Positions 11,779 to 25,829 are shown, numbered from the stretch's first letter. The stretch: DNA of 64,000 nt from Eimeria necatrix (GCF_000499385.1 NW_013654345.1:91134-155133), one strand, 5' to 3'. Notes: generated from the sequence alone by a model not told the origin. Translations and numbers: made by a program.

Positions 11779-14700
11779 CTTCGCTGCACGACCCGGCAGG
11801 AAAAAGAACGACAGAGAACTGCAGCAGCGACCGGCCCCCCCTTGCTGCAGCCCTGCACAGTTAGGACCTCTTCGTCTTCTTGAATAAATGTTTTTCGACT
11901 CAAAAAGTCCTCATGTGCGGAAAGGTGACGCGACAAACGTTGCCTCATACCTGTCGCCGCCGCCGCAGCAACAGTTTGAAGAGCTATAAGCAGCAGTGAA
12001 ATGCTGCATCAAATTAGGTAACAGCTGGAGTCACCATGGAGTTTTTTAGAAACGATAACTCACAGTTGGGGATATTGTTTATTATACAACGGCGCTTCAG
12101 ATCGAGTCGCTTACGCTGCTCACCAACGAGCAACAGCCCCGGTGCTGCTGTCTCCGACTACTAGAAGAATACAGCATGCGCCGTCATTTTTCCTTCAGTG
12201 GCAGTCTATTTTTGTATCTAGCAGAAAAGCTTCAGTATTGCAATCTCGTGGAGGTGGCTGATAGCCATGTGATAGCGAACCTCACGTTACCCCTCAGCAG
12301 CCTCCGTGCTCTGTCTTGCGAGGTGGGAGGGTCTGTGCACAAGTAGCGCTTTGAAGCAGAAGCTCCTGGTCTTGACTCCCGAAAAGGTGAAACCTCGTCA
12401 TCAAGAATATAATTGTTTAGTGGGTGGGGTCTGTAGAGCTATGCCGGGTGTGTGGAGCTTTGTCGGGTCTGTGAAGCTAGAACTAAACTGTGCCATCCTG
12501 GAGCCATACCCTTCAGTACTGTGGAATTTTGAGAGAATAATTGTCTCGAGTGTAAGCTTCAGAAGATGTGGCACCTTCATGTATTGAATCGAAGTCCTCA
12601 TTGCAGTGCTAGCCTCAGTATGGCGGCTCCACAAAGCTTCTAACAACAACAGCAGCAGCGCGTGGGAGACTTGAGGAAAATTTGAACATGTTAAACGAGG
12701 GACAAAGACGACGACAATTGTAAAGAGCAACCCACTAAAAGGTAGTACAGAGAAAGGCGATTACTGCAACGGTGCAGTATAATACCGACGGACTCCCAGC
12801 ATTACTTTCCATGGAATACTCACGTGAGAGCATCACGGATGCCTCTCGCGCAGTTATGAGCTTCTCTGGTGCTCAGATGGACGTGCAGAGATCACAACAG
12901 AAAATCATTCCCTCGATCACAACAGGGGTTGACTCCCTCGTCTACTGGCAAATACCCGCGTGTCCAGCGAAAGGTACTTACTAGACTGCGTGATGCAGTG
13001 GCAGCTGCAGCTAATTTATCCTAGACAGTGCCTGGGAAGATACTGGATACGAAACAAACCTTGGAGAAATCCCAGAAGCAGCCGTCCTTCACTGCCGTTG
13101 AGCTTTCTCCTTGTCTGCTACATGTACCCCTAGTGAGAGAGGATGATAACAACCCGTATCTTTTTTAGAGGCCAGACGCAATGTTTCGCTTTTGTGGTGC
13201 ACTCAAGACATTTATTGACGAGATTGTACTAGTTCCTAAAATCGAACGTTTCCCCGCACTGGCAACAGATTGCAAAGGCCTTCAGCTCTAGGTTTGTGCT
13301 CTGTCACGCGGAGATACATCCCATTAATAACGAATACGAAGCTGCAGTTGCAAACTCGTTCTCACTATCGTGGCGTGGCATGACTAGCTTTACTCAAGTA
13401 TGCTAATAGTCTCAGCACACCGCTTCCGCGTGAAGCAGTACCACACTAGAATTCAGGAAAACAAGAGTCGACGGGCGGCATGCTCAAATGCACTCGTTCA
13501 GTGTCGTACCACTGCAATGCCACTCAGCTGTAACGATACCTCGTCTGCGAGCAGCTGGTTGCGTTCCTTGAGAGAGTGGTGCACTTCGAGCTTCCACAGT
13601 GTAGCTTGTAGCTCCTCTAAATGAATATCTCCGCAGAACTAATGCTTAGGAAACAGCATCCCTTGGAGTGTCCACGTAGAGTAATCGGGACTCTTCCCGC
13701 TGCATTTCTTCAATCACTGCGGGTTGCTAGCCCACATTTAAGTATTCTGCTGCTAAAATCACTGGCTATGGCCGCTTCATCTCGGTTCTTTCTGTGAGCT
13801 TCCCTAACGCGCCGTGTAAGCCACCAACGTTCAACTAGCTCCGAATTAACTGCGCTTCTTTCGCGACCACCAGGTCCCCACTGCGGCATGTAACTCATTT
13901 AAAATGAGTGAAACCAGCCTCAAGCTCCCAGGTACTGGCGATCAAGCTTACACTACGAAAGATCGGACTTGCAAGCATCCGTGGAAGCATCGGCAGCCGT
14001 TCGCTTCTAATGCAACGGCAACTGCACAGGCTGGGCTAGCATGCAGAAGTTCCACAGCGTGAGCAGAAACTGCCAGAGCTGAAGTCAACTCGAAGCAAAT
14101 TCAAATACTTCTGCACAGAAAAGGTGGCACCACGTCCGCGAATCTGAGATATTCTGGACAGACCGTAGGCGCATCCGGAATAGGGATATGCAGTTGAGTC
14201 ACAGCGGGGAGAAAAATGCCCCAACCCTTACCATCTTCCCCAGAAAGCGTAGACATTTGCTTTTATACGCGACTTATGTAGTTCCAGTATCTAGTTTTCG
14301 TAAGGGTGTTTGGACATCGTGTGAAATTTTCACGCTCAGACATTTCTGGAGAAATCCCTGGAATCATCTGGACTGCTGTTTACATGCATTTCCCCCACTT
14401 TTCCAGAAGCAGCAGTGCTTTTCCAGCACTGATGCCTCTGGGTGTAATTCTTGTGCCTCTTGCAAACTTTTTTCTCCATGTGCAGTAGCCTGCCAACTCT
14501 CCACAGCTCATCCGTTGCTCTTCACGTCGGCTGCTTCTTGCTCCTTTGAGCTTGGAAACCCCAGCTTTCCCTTGATAGGCGATGAGCCTGACCGTCCCCA
14601 GCACGCGTAAAACCAAATGGCATAGGCGAACCCATGAGTTGAGCATTGTGATGCGGGTTTTGGACCCTAGAACGTGACGCCCCAGTGAGGCAGCGGAGAA

Positions 14701-17700
14701 GACAGCCCGCTACCGCACTGCAGCATCAAACAAACTGCTGCACTGCAGATGAGCGCACCCGCAAAAGCACGATCCATCGAATAGTGTGAAAGGACTTTTC
14801 GGAGTTGGCTTGTAGTTGCAATATATTGTGGTTTGCATGCTTCAACCAAGGTGAGCCTTCAAAAGCATGGAACTGGCAAAGTCCAAACAGCAGCAGAGTC
14901 TGCGAGCTTGTTGGACTATTTGCAGTGGCTTGTGATTGAAGCACGGCCAGCAAAAGGATTCACGCTGTTCAGGCCAATCGTCATCGCGTCGCTTTACGAA
15001 ATCGCAATAATCATTGAAAGGCAGCCCACACTGCTAGCCAGGAACAGGGCTAGCGCGAATATGTGGCGTTTTTCTGACCTCGAATCTTGCTCATCTTGCA
15101 GGGCAAAGACAGCGTTCACCGACGCTGATTCGTGCAGCAACTCTGCAGCAGCTCTGCTATTCGTGCAAAACTGCTAATAAAACTCCGAGAGTAGTTGATG
15201 ATCCCAAAGTCATAAGACGCCTGTGCACTCATTTACACTATGGTAACACGAATGTGATCGGCTGTCGCGAAGTCAAGGTTGGCTACTTCTGCAAGTACCA
15301 TGAATGCAGAATGCTTGCTTTTGACAGAAGGCACACTAAAGCGTCTGCAGGTGCAACGCAACAAGGATAGCGAGTGAGCTAGATGTCCTTCAGACGCACC
15401 GGCTGATTATCGCATCCACGTGTGCAAAAGCATGAACTGACTAAAGTCCCACTTGCAGACAGCCAAGAATGGTGAGTGGCTTTACCGCGCCCGCTACATC
15501 AAATATCATGCGAGTCCACTCCTACAGACTATCGGGCACGACAAAAGCCAACTACTTGGGGGAAGTTGACTCGACCCCTAAGCGTAAATATTCCTTGGGC
15601 AATTCCAATGCAGGAGGGAATGTTTTTACCTCTAGGGGGTCAACTGCCTGGTGGAACGGGGCAAGCTGTTTTGCGGGGACTCTTGCCACTTGATTTTGCT
15701 ATCTGCAACGAATGCATTACCGCCGAGTCGCTTTTACGCCCCTTGATTGTCAGCACAGCACGCGCCCAATCCAACGAAGTCAATATGATGATGCGAATCC
15801 TTATGTCTTCGCTGGCTTTCTGCGGGAGTCTTCGCCTGGGTTGCCTGACGAAGCGTCCTGCACACCTGAGATGGCGCAATAATGTAGGCTGTCTCACTGA
15901 GTCACTGGCCTTAGCATCAAGAAATGGACTTTCACAATCGTTAAAGTCATTACACAAACCCTTAGATATGCCTTGCGCTCAGACCTTCTGTTCTACTGCA
16001 GAAGTTAGAGAAAGCCATCTGCTTTGGAGGCAGTACGCAATACATAGCAAGAAGAAGGCTCTAGTTTGTTCCTCCTATAGCGAACCAGGCACTTGAAGCT
16101 AATATTTCTGTTCCAACTAAGCCAGAAGGACTGCAACATAAAACACTTCGACTGCGACGTGCGGAGAAGCACAGGCTAGGATAACCACCCAGGTATATAC
16201 TAGTCTTAGGAAGGCCTGGTTCATCCTCTCATTAGTCAGCGATTCCCTCGTTGCCAATGCTCCTTATTGGCTCGTCGTTCTTTCTCATTTACAGATCTCT
16301 GAGGAATTTCCCAAGAAAGCACAGAGACGGAGGCTTCATCAGCAGCTTACGCACAAGCCTTGGCTTCTCTCCTGGATTCGACAGGCTGGCCTTCATTCTT
16401 TTTTTGTCTAGAAGAAACAGCAAGGAGCTAAGTGTACTCAGTGCATCTAGACCAACAGTAGCATCTCCGGAAAACTCACGGGGAAAGCATTTTCGACTTC
16501 GCACATGCGTCTTAGCATTTCTCAGGGGCACTGCGTACTGCACAGGGAAAGGAATAAGATAGCCTGGCTCATCCTGAATACAGGACATGAAGTTATTCAT
16601 AAATCAAATTCAGAAGTGTGCGAATCCCCCCCGGTGGAGAGCGCACAGTGCTAAGCAAGGTTACGACTTTACCAGTGCCAAGAAACGCGCAATAACGAGG
16701 ATCACTGAAAGCCTTGTCGATAAAAAATTGAGTCATCAATGCGAATAAAGGAAAGTATAGCCGACGCTGCACATGATAAACGTGTGGCCAAAGCTCTTTG
16801 GCAGGTGAGGCAGGAGGTGGGTGATTCAGCCTATTGTAGTGTAAGGCGACCCCTGAGCCTTTATCCCTAGTACTCTTGGTGCGCCGTGAATGATGGCGCC
16901 AGATTCTCTCTATAGAAAAGCTCTGGCAACTTTCTCACAGCTGGCCACTGAAGACCATTTCATACCTAGCAGGGCAGACTCCCTGCAAACTCGGCGAAGC
17001 TCTTGTCTGTGGCCATCTAGAGAGGCCGAAAGCTCTCCATCTAATGCTTTCCCCAGAAAAATAGCTTATTTTTAGGACCTCTTCCAACTCGGAAGCGCAT
17101 GGGACAGGGAGCGTGAAATGACGGCTGCAACCCTGCACTGGCAGACTTTGGTGTGGGCTCATTGGTCCGGGAAAGGATCACTTTTCACTGAAATTTTTTG
17201 ACTTCCCAGCTGCTTTCTATGCAGCATATAACGTCGCGAAGTCGCTTTGGGGGCCATCGGTCTGGAATTATCGTATGCCGCGGGACTTCAATTGAAAGGA
17301 GTTATTCTTGGAACCGAACCTCGGTTTGTGTTGCTCATTGCCATTTTCCCAGAAGACTGCATTTACTATTTACATGCACAAAGTGATGAATCCAACAGCT
17401 GCAATATTAGTGTAACATTAGAAAACTATGAAAACACTGAGCATACCTCTTTCCTTCAACAACAGGGATGTAAGGAGGCTTTTGGCAGACGAAACTCTCG
17501 TCTAATGCTTTATCCTGCATACCGCAGGCCGCATAGGGCTCGGCTGACAGCGTCTGCTGAAGCACTTGCTGCTAAAATGATTCTTCTGAAGAAGGCATAT
17601 GCCCGCGTACTCACGGAAGGCTACTTTTGTTGTGGCATTCTTTCAAAATTTGCACATAAAACTACTAGCTACAAGACAACCCGCCGGAAGGATCTGAGCG

Positions 17701-19221
17701 TACGAAAGGAGCCTGAAATCCTAAGTCTAAAGTCGTTTTCGAGGACAATGTTGTGAAGAAGCAAAAGCTGTTCATGCTTTTTCTCTTTCCATAGCCTCCT
17801 AACATTTCCACATTTACCGGCATCCTACTTCGTCCCTGACTACGAAGCACAAACTCTCCCATGCATACACCTGTGCAGCAAGATACAACAATATATGTCG
17901 CTAAATATGTCTCATATCTAAATCGAAATCGCATTCGGCCTATCTACAGCTGCGATAGGCAAGTGAAAAGACAGGACACAAGCTGAGCACGAGGGGTCTT
18001 GGCCAGTACGCAAAGGGATTTCAGGGATCCCCGAATGTAAACGCTGCTCCAAACTATTGAAGCAGATGCAGATGAAAACTGCAGCGTTTTCTCGGTGTTG
18101 CGGAGGATACTGTACTCTAGGGCGACCAACATTCCAGCCCCGATGCACACAACGGGCTGTGTAGTCTGCGTCAATTTTTGTCTTCCCAAAGGAAAATGCA
18201 AAGACATGAAGGGGAAAAAATACCGCTATTACTCAAAATATCTAAATTTATTAGGGAGAAGTAGACAAGGCTTGGTGCGAAAGTCCACGGCGACGCCTCA
18301 GCGCTACCAGCTGTCGTGCTTCTCACGGCTTTCTGCAGCCTTGTTGCCAATTACTGCGAGTTCCGTTTTTGCACTTTTGGAATTTTACTAATATTTGCCG
18401 CATACATAAGTGAAGTGGCCCACAAAGCACGACAAGCCTTCCTGAGCGCAGACAGGAGCAACGACTGCCCCCTGTGCTGCCGACTTCTGTCTGCGCCAAA
18501 TGCATAGCGTAGCCAGCAGCAGTAGCAACGGCAGCAACAAGGAGAAGAACAAAGGCACGAGTTTTATACAACTAATTTCGTTACTGTGAAGAGCATAGGC
18601 CCCACTACGGTTCCGTCCGTGCGGCCGAATTTTTGGGGTTCTAGGGCTTTCGAACCATTCCTATGGAGTCTCCTTCGATTCACTGCATCTGGAGACACAC
18701 AGTGGAACTATAGAAATACGCTGTACGCACAAGAAGCCAAGAGTCCCATGCAGGGGAAGCAAGGTGTCGTATGCGCCCGTACACGCAGGACAACTCATGC
18801 AACACCCGCAGCACTCAGAGGGTCCCTGAAGGCTCTCTAGTGGCCCGCAGGTGACAGTAATTTCGGCATTGCGCCAGGAGCAGCAGCTGTAGCAGGTGCT
18901 GCAGCAGGAGCTGCGGCAGAGGGCAGGAGCCCGGCGCATTTCAACGGTGGCAACACGGCTGCCGAAGCTGGTTGTCTCCTTGATAGCGGTTCGTCGTCCT
19001 TTCCAGCGTTACGTGTTTCCTTTTCACGGTCTTTACAGTCATCAGTCAGGTGGCACGGGCTGTTTCTGGCAGAGACAGCAACTGGGGTACAAGCGCAAAC
19101 AGCCACAGTACCTGGTGCCCCATGCTGAAAAGTGAGCCGAGCCTTACAGGACGACTAAGGAAGAGACAAACAAGACAGCTGAAATCTAACAGGGGACAGG
19201 AAAAGAACGCTATCGGCGAAA
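11779..19221. other. Gene-poor interval between the two AP-1 genes
   Basis: This 7.4-kb interval should contain the promoters of AP-1 mu (left, minus) and AP-1 gamma (right, plus), but no core element is recognisable. The longest frames are 15476-16096 (206 codons, GTG start) and 17247-17756 (169 codons, TTG start). Neither has a motif or a plausible ATG context. A minus-strand frame at 18323-18571 resembles a signal peptide (AFVLLLVAAVATAAGYA) but lacks an ATG. A spliced lineage-specific gene could be hidden here; I cannot assemble one. Confidence 0.45.
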
Positions 19222-22200
19222 ATGTCAATCAAACTCAGGGAATTCATCCGACAAGTTCGAGCGGCACGCACAGCTGCTGAGGAAAGGGCTGTAGTGGCGC
19301 GAGAATGCGCAAGAATAAGGACCAACTTTAAGGTAACTTCATTCCTGTAGATATACTTAGGTAGTTGTGTACTGTTTGTACGAACAAGTGCGCTTACGTG
19401 CATGTATTCGGAATATTTGTGGTATGCGTATGTTGAAGTGCATGTGTATTGTACACATTCATCTACATCAATGTATGAGTCTGTACAGCGTATAAAGCAT
19501 GCGATTGTGCAGTTTTCGCATGAGTGTTTGCGTACCTTCTTGTCCGTGCCGAAAATAGGCCGAGTACCTATCGGCAAGTTAAATGATGGTTCCTGACGGG
19601 GCGAACAAGAGTGGACAGAGGCAGACAGCGACAGGAATATAGGGGGGATAGAAATATGGGCAGAGACAGTCATCGTGCAAGGGTGTTCAAACGGGGGAGG
19701 TCTGACCAACAGACAGACGGAGGAACAGACAAAGGGGCACGAAGATAGACAGCAACGCAGCCATCCTGAGAATGGGGTCTATATATAACTGGCACGTGTT
19801 TTATCCTGTTTGTGTTTCTGACTTTTCTACCGATGTATGCTTGTACGAGCCAATGCTGAAGTTCTCGTAACAGCTGTACACGTAGTTGAGCATTTTTACC
19901 TGTTTTAATGCTGCTTGAAGGAAGGCGACAGCAAGCACCGCCATCGCGACGTGGCGAAGGTGCTCTTCATATCGATGCTAGGCTATCCCACACAGTTCGC
20001 GCAGGTGGAATGTATTAAGCTTGTTGCCAGCAACAGGTGAACAACAGGTGCATCATATGCGGCGTGGACAGCTCATGCCTGCCGTTTTGGATCTGCCTCT
20101 CTTTTAATATTTTACAGTCTAGAGTGTCATAGGCGCTGCCTTCTTTGGGGGCGCTGCACACATCCATTTTGCAATTTTGTTGCACGTGTATGCGCATAAG
20201 GGCGATGCACTTACTTGTACCGCATTTTTTTCACCTCGTTGCGTGCCCTGCCATTTGTCTCGTGTGCGACCCTCTGTGCCCCAGACAGTGCTCACTGCCG
20301 CATCTGCCCACCTGCCTGTCTGTCTGTCTGCCTGCATCTCTTTGTATTTCCATAAATTTGTTCGTTTTTGTTGGACTGCCATACATATATTTTTGCCTTT
20401 CCACTTCTTCCTTCGTGATGCTTGTAGGTTTGCAGAGAAGCGCGTAGGTTACTTGGGTTTGACATTATTGCTGGACGAGTCCTCTGAAGTGTCTATGCTG
20501 TCAACGAATTCCTTAAAGCAAGATCTGCAGCACACAAATCAGTACATCAGCAGCTTGGCACTGTCTGCATTGGCCAATGGCTCCCCCCGAGAGGTCTGCC
20601 GTGCCCTGCTGCCGGAGGTAGAGAGTCTCCTGAGCTGCAGCAACCCCTTTATACGCAAGAAGGCGGCAGTAGCTGCAGCAAAGTGTGTTCGCCGTTTGGG
20701 AGATGAGGCTGTGTCTTGCTTCGCGTCAACGCTTCCAGTACTTGCCACTGACAGGAGCCATGGGGTGCTCCTTGGAGCCTGCGCGCTGCTGTTCGCCGTA
20801 CTCGAGACACAGCCAGACCGCAGAGTGGAGTGTCGCCAGCAGCTGCTGCAGCCCCTTGCCAAGGCCCTCAGGACCTGCAGCTCAGCTAGCCACCCACAAA
20901 GCGCCGAATATGACATCGCCGGTATTGTAGATCCTCTTCTTCAGTCCAGGCTTCTTAGGGCCGTTGCCCTGTTGGCTGAAGTACGGTACAAACCCAGACA
21001 GCCACCTGTTCCTGAATGTGCTGCTGGCGCACCTTTTGCAGACCCACGTACTGCTTGCAAGACTCGGAGAACTGCTGCTACGTTGTTTTACGGTGGTGTT
21101 TTCGGCATCTATACAGCTGCTGCCGCGGCGGCAAACAGTACTGCTGCGGCTCCTACTGCTGTCGTTGTTTCTCCATTTCCTGTTCTTGGCAATGTAATAG
21201 CTTTTGCTAGTGTATCGCAGTAGCCAGAAGTCTTGTTCGTTGTCTGGGTGATATCAGGGGGATGCAACGGCGACTGCAGCCGTGACGGATTTGCTGGCGC
21301 ATGTTGCCACCAACACTGACGGATCTAAGAACGCGGGGAATTGCGTGCTGTACGAATGCGTGCGTGCAATCGTCTCTCTCGACACAGACCAAGGTCAGCT
21401 GCATCAGCCCACAGTCCTTAGCTCCGCGCCTCAAGCCTTCTTCTTTGAATCTGTTGCCGTGTTTCCCATTTCTTTTTGTTCTTTTGCTGTTGTCTTGCCC
21501 ACTTATTTTTCTGGTGAGCTTACGCGGCTTACCGTCTTCTTTTGTCCGTTTTATTTTGTGCCCCATTTTTGTATACTTTGCATATTTATAAGGACCTCTA
21601 TCCTGTTTGAAATAGCCTGCCCTCTTTTCTCTTTCCATGAGATAATGTCTCCGCCTTTTCTCTTTGTTGTTGCCACCGTGTTCGAGACCATCGGAGAGGG
21701 TGCCATCCAGGTAGAGTCAATTCATATGGCTTGATTTCTGCCGTGTCCGTTGTACTTCAGGTTTGCGTGTATTGGCTTTAAACATTCTCGGACGGTTTCT
21801 GTCTTCTCGAGAACAAAATCTGAAATACGTCGCCCTAGAAACACTTCACCAACTCCTTAGAACAGACAGCAGCGCAGTCACCAGACACCGTGACACTCTT
21901 CTAGAGTGCCTGAAGGTTAGCCAGACTTAATTTTCCCGACATAGGTGTTAGAGGCCTCGCAGAGCATCAGATACAAGTCATAGGGTCAGCGGGTGGGGGA
22001 GACCGCCGTAGAGGAGGGCGTTTGAAGCTACGTGACAGCGACGGCAGAGAGCAGCAGGAGCTGCAGCCATAGCTTGTCTGTCCATGTATCTCAGGATTGT
22101 GACACGTCAATCCGTCGGCGGGCTTTGGAGGTGTTGATAGCTCTACTCTCTCCCCAAAATATTCGCGTTCTAGGTCGGGAATTGCTTTCATTCCTGCTAA

Positions 22201-25122
22201 TCTGCGACAAGGAGTTAAAGCCCTTCGCAGCTGCCAGATTGGCCATGGCGACTGAGACACATGCGCCCACGCGACGCTGGCAGTTCGACGCCACTCTCAA
22301 GCTCCTGTGTCTCGCAGGTACATTAAGTGTGCTTGTTTGATTTGCGGGGCTGACTGACTAACTTCAGATGTCATAAACATCTTAGAGTAGCAACGAGAAT
22401 AACAGCAGGCAAACTGCGAGACCGCAATGTAAAGCGGCAATACGCAGATAGACAGAGCAGGGGCAAGACTGCATAGAAAGCTGAATTAAACAGTGGCAGT
22501 GGCAGAGATAGAAAAAGATAATATAATGTACGAAACAGACTGAGGCAAGCGCAAAGAAAGGTGACGTCAGGAGTGGACAAAAGAGAGGGCACTGCTGTTT
22601 TTCTCAATGTTGTTCTTTTTATAGGCCAGTATGTAGAGGAATCGGCAGGCAATGAGTTGCTCTCGGTAGTCCTTCGGACCCCTGAGCTTCAGAGCTATGC
22701 TGTCCACAAGCTTTTCTTCTGTCTTCGAGAGGGCAGCGCCAACAGCCCCGTGCTCGCCAAGGTACACGTCAAACAGTAGACGCTGGCTTGCCCGAAACCC
22801 TAAAATTGCGGAAATCCAAAGGAAACTTATTTATAACTAACCCGATGTCTTCAGTTGCGTCTGCTGTCTGTCGGTGCACCTCATGCGGCTAGTGTCTTTT
22901 TTCTTAAGAAGTACCTGTTCAGGTTCCAGGGCGTGAGGTGTGTTGGCTTCCCCTTCAGACGGCGCTGTACTGCGTGGGTGAGTTTGGCGATTTGCTGGTG
23001 GCTAAGGACAAAACGCATTTGCTAGCTGCAGATAAGGAACACCTATTGGGGGTCCCTTCGGGGTCCTCCGATGATCCATCGGCCGCTGCGCTATCTCTTA
23101 CTGCTGAAGAGGTCGTGGACACCCTGGCGGCGATTAGCCAGGCGCTTCAGGAAGGGCAAGGCAAGAAAGGAGGGAATGCAGCAGCAATTGCTGTTGCTGC
23201 TGCGGCAACTGCAACGAGTGCACCTGCGTTGTCATCTATCACGGAGGCGCTGATGACTTGCCTCGCTAAACTCACCACAAGATTGCCAGACCAGGTCAGC
23301 GTTTGGCTTTGTCTTCCTTTTATTCCTTGCTTTCTCCAGGCTGTTGTCTTCTTTCTGGCCTGTGCCTCGGTATTGGGCCTTTCCGTTTCTGTCTGTGCCT
23401 GTTGCTGTGCCTGTCTTTTTCCCTGTGTGCGTTTGGCATTGTCACTGTCTGGTCGTTTCATCTCTGTTTCTCTTCTTCTGTCCGTTTTCCCCCCGTTGCC
23501 TAATCGGTCTTCCCGTGTCTTCTTCCTTCCTGAATGCTCATGTCTATTCTTTGTTACTTGCGAAAATGCCCGTTAATCTTTAAGCTGCTTCTTACCTGCC
23601 ATTCCGCGTCTCACGTGCTGCTGTTTCCCGCGATCGCCTTGTCTTGTGTTGCGACAGAGGAGTAGGCTGCTAAACTTGCTGCGGAACTTCACCAGCAGCA
23701 GGTTGCTGGAGGTGCAGCAACGCAGCTTGGAGTTTGTGTCACTGCTGGAGTCCACGGAGTGGCAGCCGGCGGACATTGAGGCAATCTTTGAGCGGATGCC
23801 GCTGCAGCAGCAGCAGCATCGCGAGAAACCAGTGGGAGAGGTCTGCTTCGACCTAGCAGATCTTCCCTCGGATTTGTCCCCTACAGGAGAGAGAGGCCTA
23901 CCCACTTCAGGTCCCTTGACAGCAAACAAAGCGCAGGCCGTCAACGGCACTGGGGGAGGTGTGTGCGTTTAACTATTTTTCGCTATTCCCTGTTCTTCCC
24001 TTTTCTCGTTGGCAGAGGTGGACTGCCACTTTGTCTCTTATTTGTGGTACTACATGCGGTGGTTTCCGTCTAGTCATCCTTCCTGTGTCATTAACGTATA
24101 TCTCTGTCCCTCCTTACTTGCCTAGCTTTGCCCCTCGTGTTTCTACTTTTTTCCCGCCTGAGCAGTGTCTGTACACTCCAGCATTTGCTTTTGCTGTTTT
24201 ATTCATGCCGAATGGCTTCACATGCACTGGCGTGGAGTGTCCCTCAGCGCAACTACTCGAGCTCGACGACCTTCTAGGCCTTGCCGCCTCCCCGCCCCCT
24301 TCCCAAAAGGAGGCGCCTCAGTCTCTTTCTGGCAGCAGCGGCGCAGCAGACAGCAGCAGCAGCAACGGCGGCTTGGATCTACTTGCCGACCTTTTGGGAG
24401 GGGCATCTCTGTCTGCGCCTGGAGCAGTACAACCAAGCTCCCAGCGTTCTAGCGGAGCAACAGGAACCGTTGCTCTGCCAGCAGTCACCACAGACCCTTT
24501 TGCGGGTCTCATTGACCTTGCGAATCCGCCATCAGCATCATCAGGCTCTGCAGCGGTCTCGCCGCCCTCGGTGAATTCCGGCGAGCCGCTTGCTTCTCTG
24601 CTGGAGTCTGCGTTGAGCCCTCCCAGCCCACAAACTACGGCAGCTGCAGGAGGCGCTACTGATCCACTAGCATTGGCTTTGAATGCAGAAAGTACCCCGG
24701 ATTCAGCAGCGGGGGGACGTGATGGTGTGTTTGCAGTGCAGGTGCTGGATGAAGAAGGCTTGCGCGTTGTTTTGAAGTGCCGTCGGCTGCCCTCGGCAGC
24801 CTGTGAGATTGTTGCCGAGTTCACAGCAAGCCCAAGCAGCAAGCCGCTGCTGCAGTTTCGGTTTGAAGCTGCTGTACCCAAGTATCTCCAGCTGCAGTTG
24901 GACCCCCCGACAGACTCAACAGTGCTTCCGGGGGCCCCTCCAGTGCAGCAGCGCCTGCGTGTCACCTCTTGCCCAGCAGTGTCAGTAGCAGCTACGAGCC
25001 CGCAAAATGAACCAAAGCCACTTCTCATGAAGTGCCGTGTGACGTATCTTAGAGACGGGGAAACAGTGCAGAAGGGCACCAACGTTGCCTCGTTTCCGGC
25101 GGGGCTGCTGGAACCCTACTAG
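19222..25122 (+). CDS. AP1G1: AP-1 clathrin adaptor large subunit, gamma-adaptin
   Basis: Gamma-adaptin is the AP-1 large subunit that carries the trunk solenoid, a clathrin-binding hinge and the GAE ear. Ten exons fit in phase: 19222-19332, 19921-20036, 20428-20980, 21258-21393, 21761-21915, 22095-22317, 22625-22761, 22959-23294, 23658-23958 and 24248-25122, giving about 980 residues. Trunk landmarks are [14 protein letters not shown] (exon 1), [16 protein letters not shown] (exon 2), [15 protein letters not shown] (exon 3), [19 protein letters not shown] (exon 4), [10 protein letters not shown] (exon 5) and [11 protein letters not shown] (exon 8). Exon 10 holds a low-complexity hinge with acidic-leucine motifs ([18 protein letters not shown]) that could bind clathrin. 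It then encodes the ear, with [14 protein letters not shown]. Exon 8 carries an extra Gly/Ala-rich insertion. The acceptor of exon 10 could instead be 24182. Family identity is certain. Confidence 0.95.
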
Positions 25123-25829
25123 GGCTCTTAACGCAGCAGCTGCATTCTTTGTACAGGCCTACGCGTATATGAAGGATGAAGAAACAAAATTTTCGTGATG
25201 AACAACATAAGCGAGCACATGTAACACGTATTCCCATAGGCGCATACACACGTGCAGCCAAGGGAAGCCAGCTTGAAGCCAATGACTGTGGCAGCAACAT
25301 GCATGAAGGGTACTATTGGTTCTGCTGCTTTGGTTGGTGCTGCTTGCTCCACGTATACGTGCACACATGAACGCTACGAAGAGAAAGGCTACGTCTGTCC
25401 GTCTCTGTCGACGGTGTTTGTTTCTGCCAGTTGTTCTAACTGTGGATGGCACCGCCCAAGCTGGAAGTCCCTGCTTTTGTTAGGCTACCCAGCAGCAAAA
25501 CACCGCTGCTACGTTGATGTGCGGTGTCTAGCTACCTGATTACAGCATGGCCTTCAATTTCTCCGTGTATCTGCTGCAGCACCTGGGCAGTGAGTTAATT
25601 GGTGACGTCACTGACGGATTCACAATGCCATTCAGAAGCAGTGAGGTACTGCCGGTGTCGGGTTCGGGTCTCTCAAAGTACAAAATTTAAACACCAACAC
25701 GCAGAAAGAAATAGTGGTCAAAGCAACAAATTCAACGACGCACACAACGAAAATGCAGATGATTACATACGCCCATAAAACACATGAGGTCCAGAAGAGC
25801 ACAATAGATGTGATTTTCTTGGAATTGCC
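25123..25829. other. Convergent 3' intergenic region
   Basis: The interval lies between the stop codons of gamma-adaptin (+) and the zinc-finger gene (-), so it should hold two 3' UTRs. No coding signal is supported in it. Confidence 0.6.

Noticed and set aside
15476..16096. 206-codon + strand frame
   Set aside because: It starts at GTG, overlaps another frame, shows no domain or helix pattern and has no supporting splice structure; length alone is not enough.
17247..17756. 169-codon + strand frame
   Set aside because: TTG start, no recognisable motif, and composition not clearly different from neighbouring non-coding frames.
18323..18571. Minus-strand frame with signal-peptide-like start
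   Set aside because: The hydrophobic stretch is attractive, but there is no ATG in place and the remainder has no domain or clear continuation.
24318..25082. 254-codon minus-strand frame inside gamma-adaptin exon 10
   Set aside because: Antisense shadow of the hinge and ear coding sequence, which matches gamma-adaptin on the + strand.
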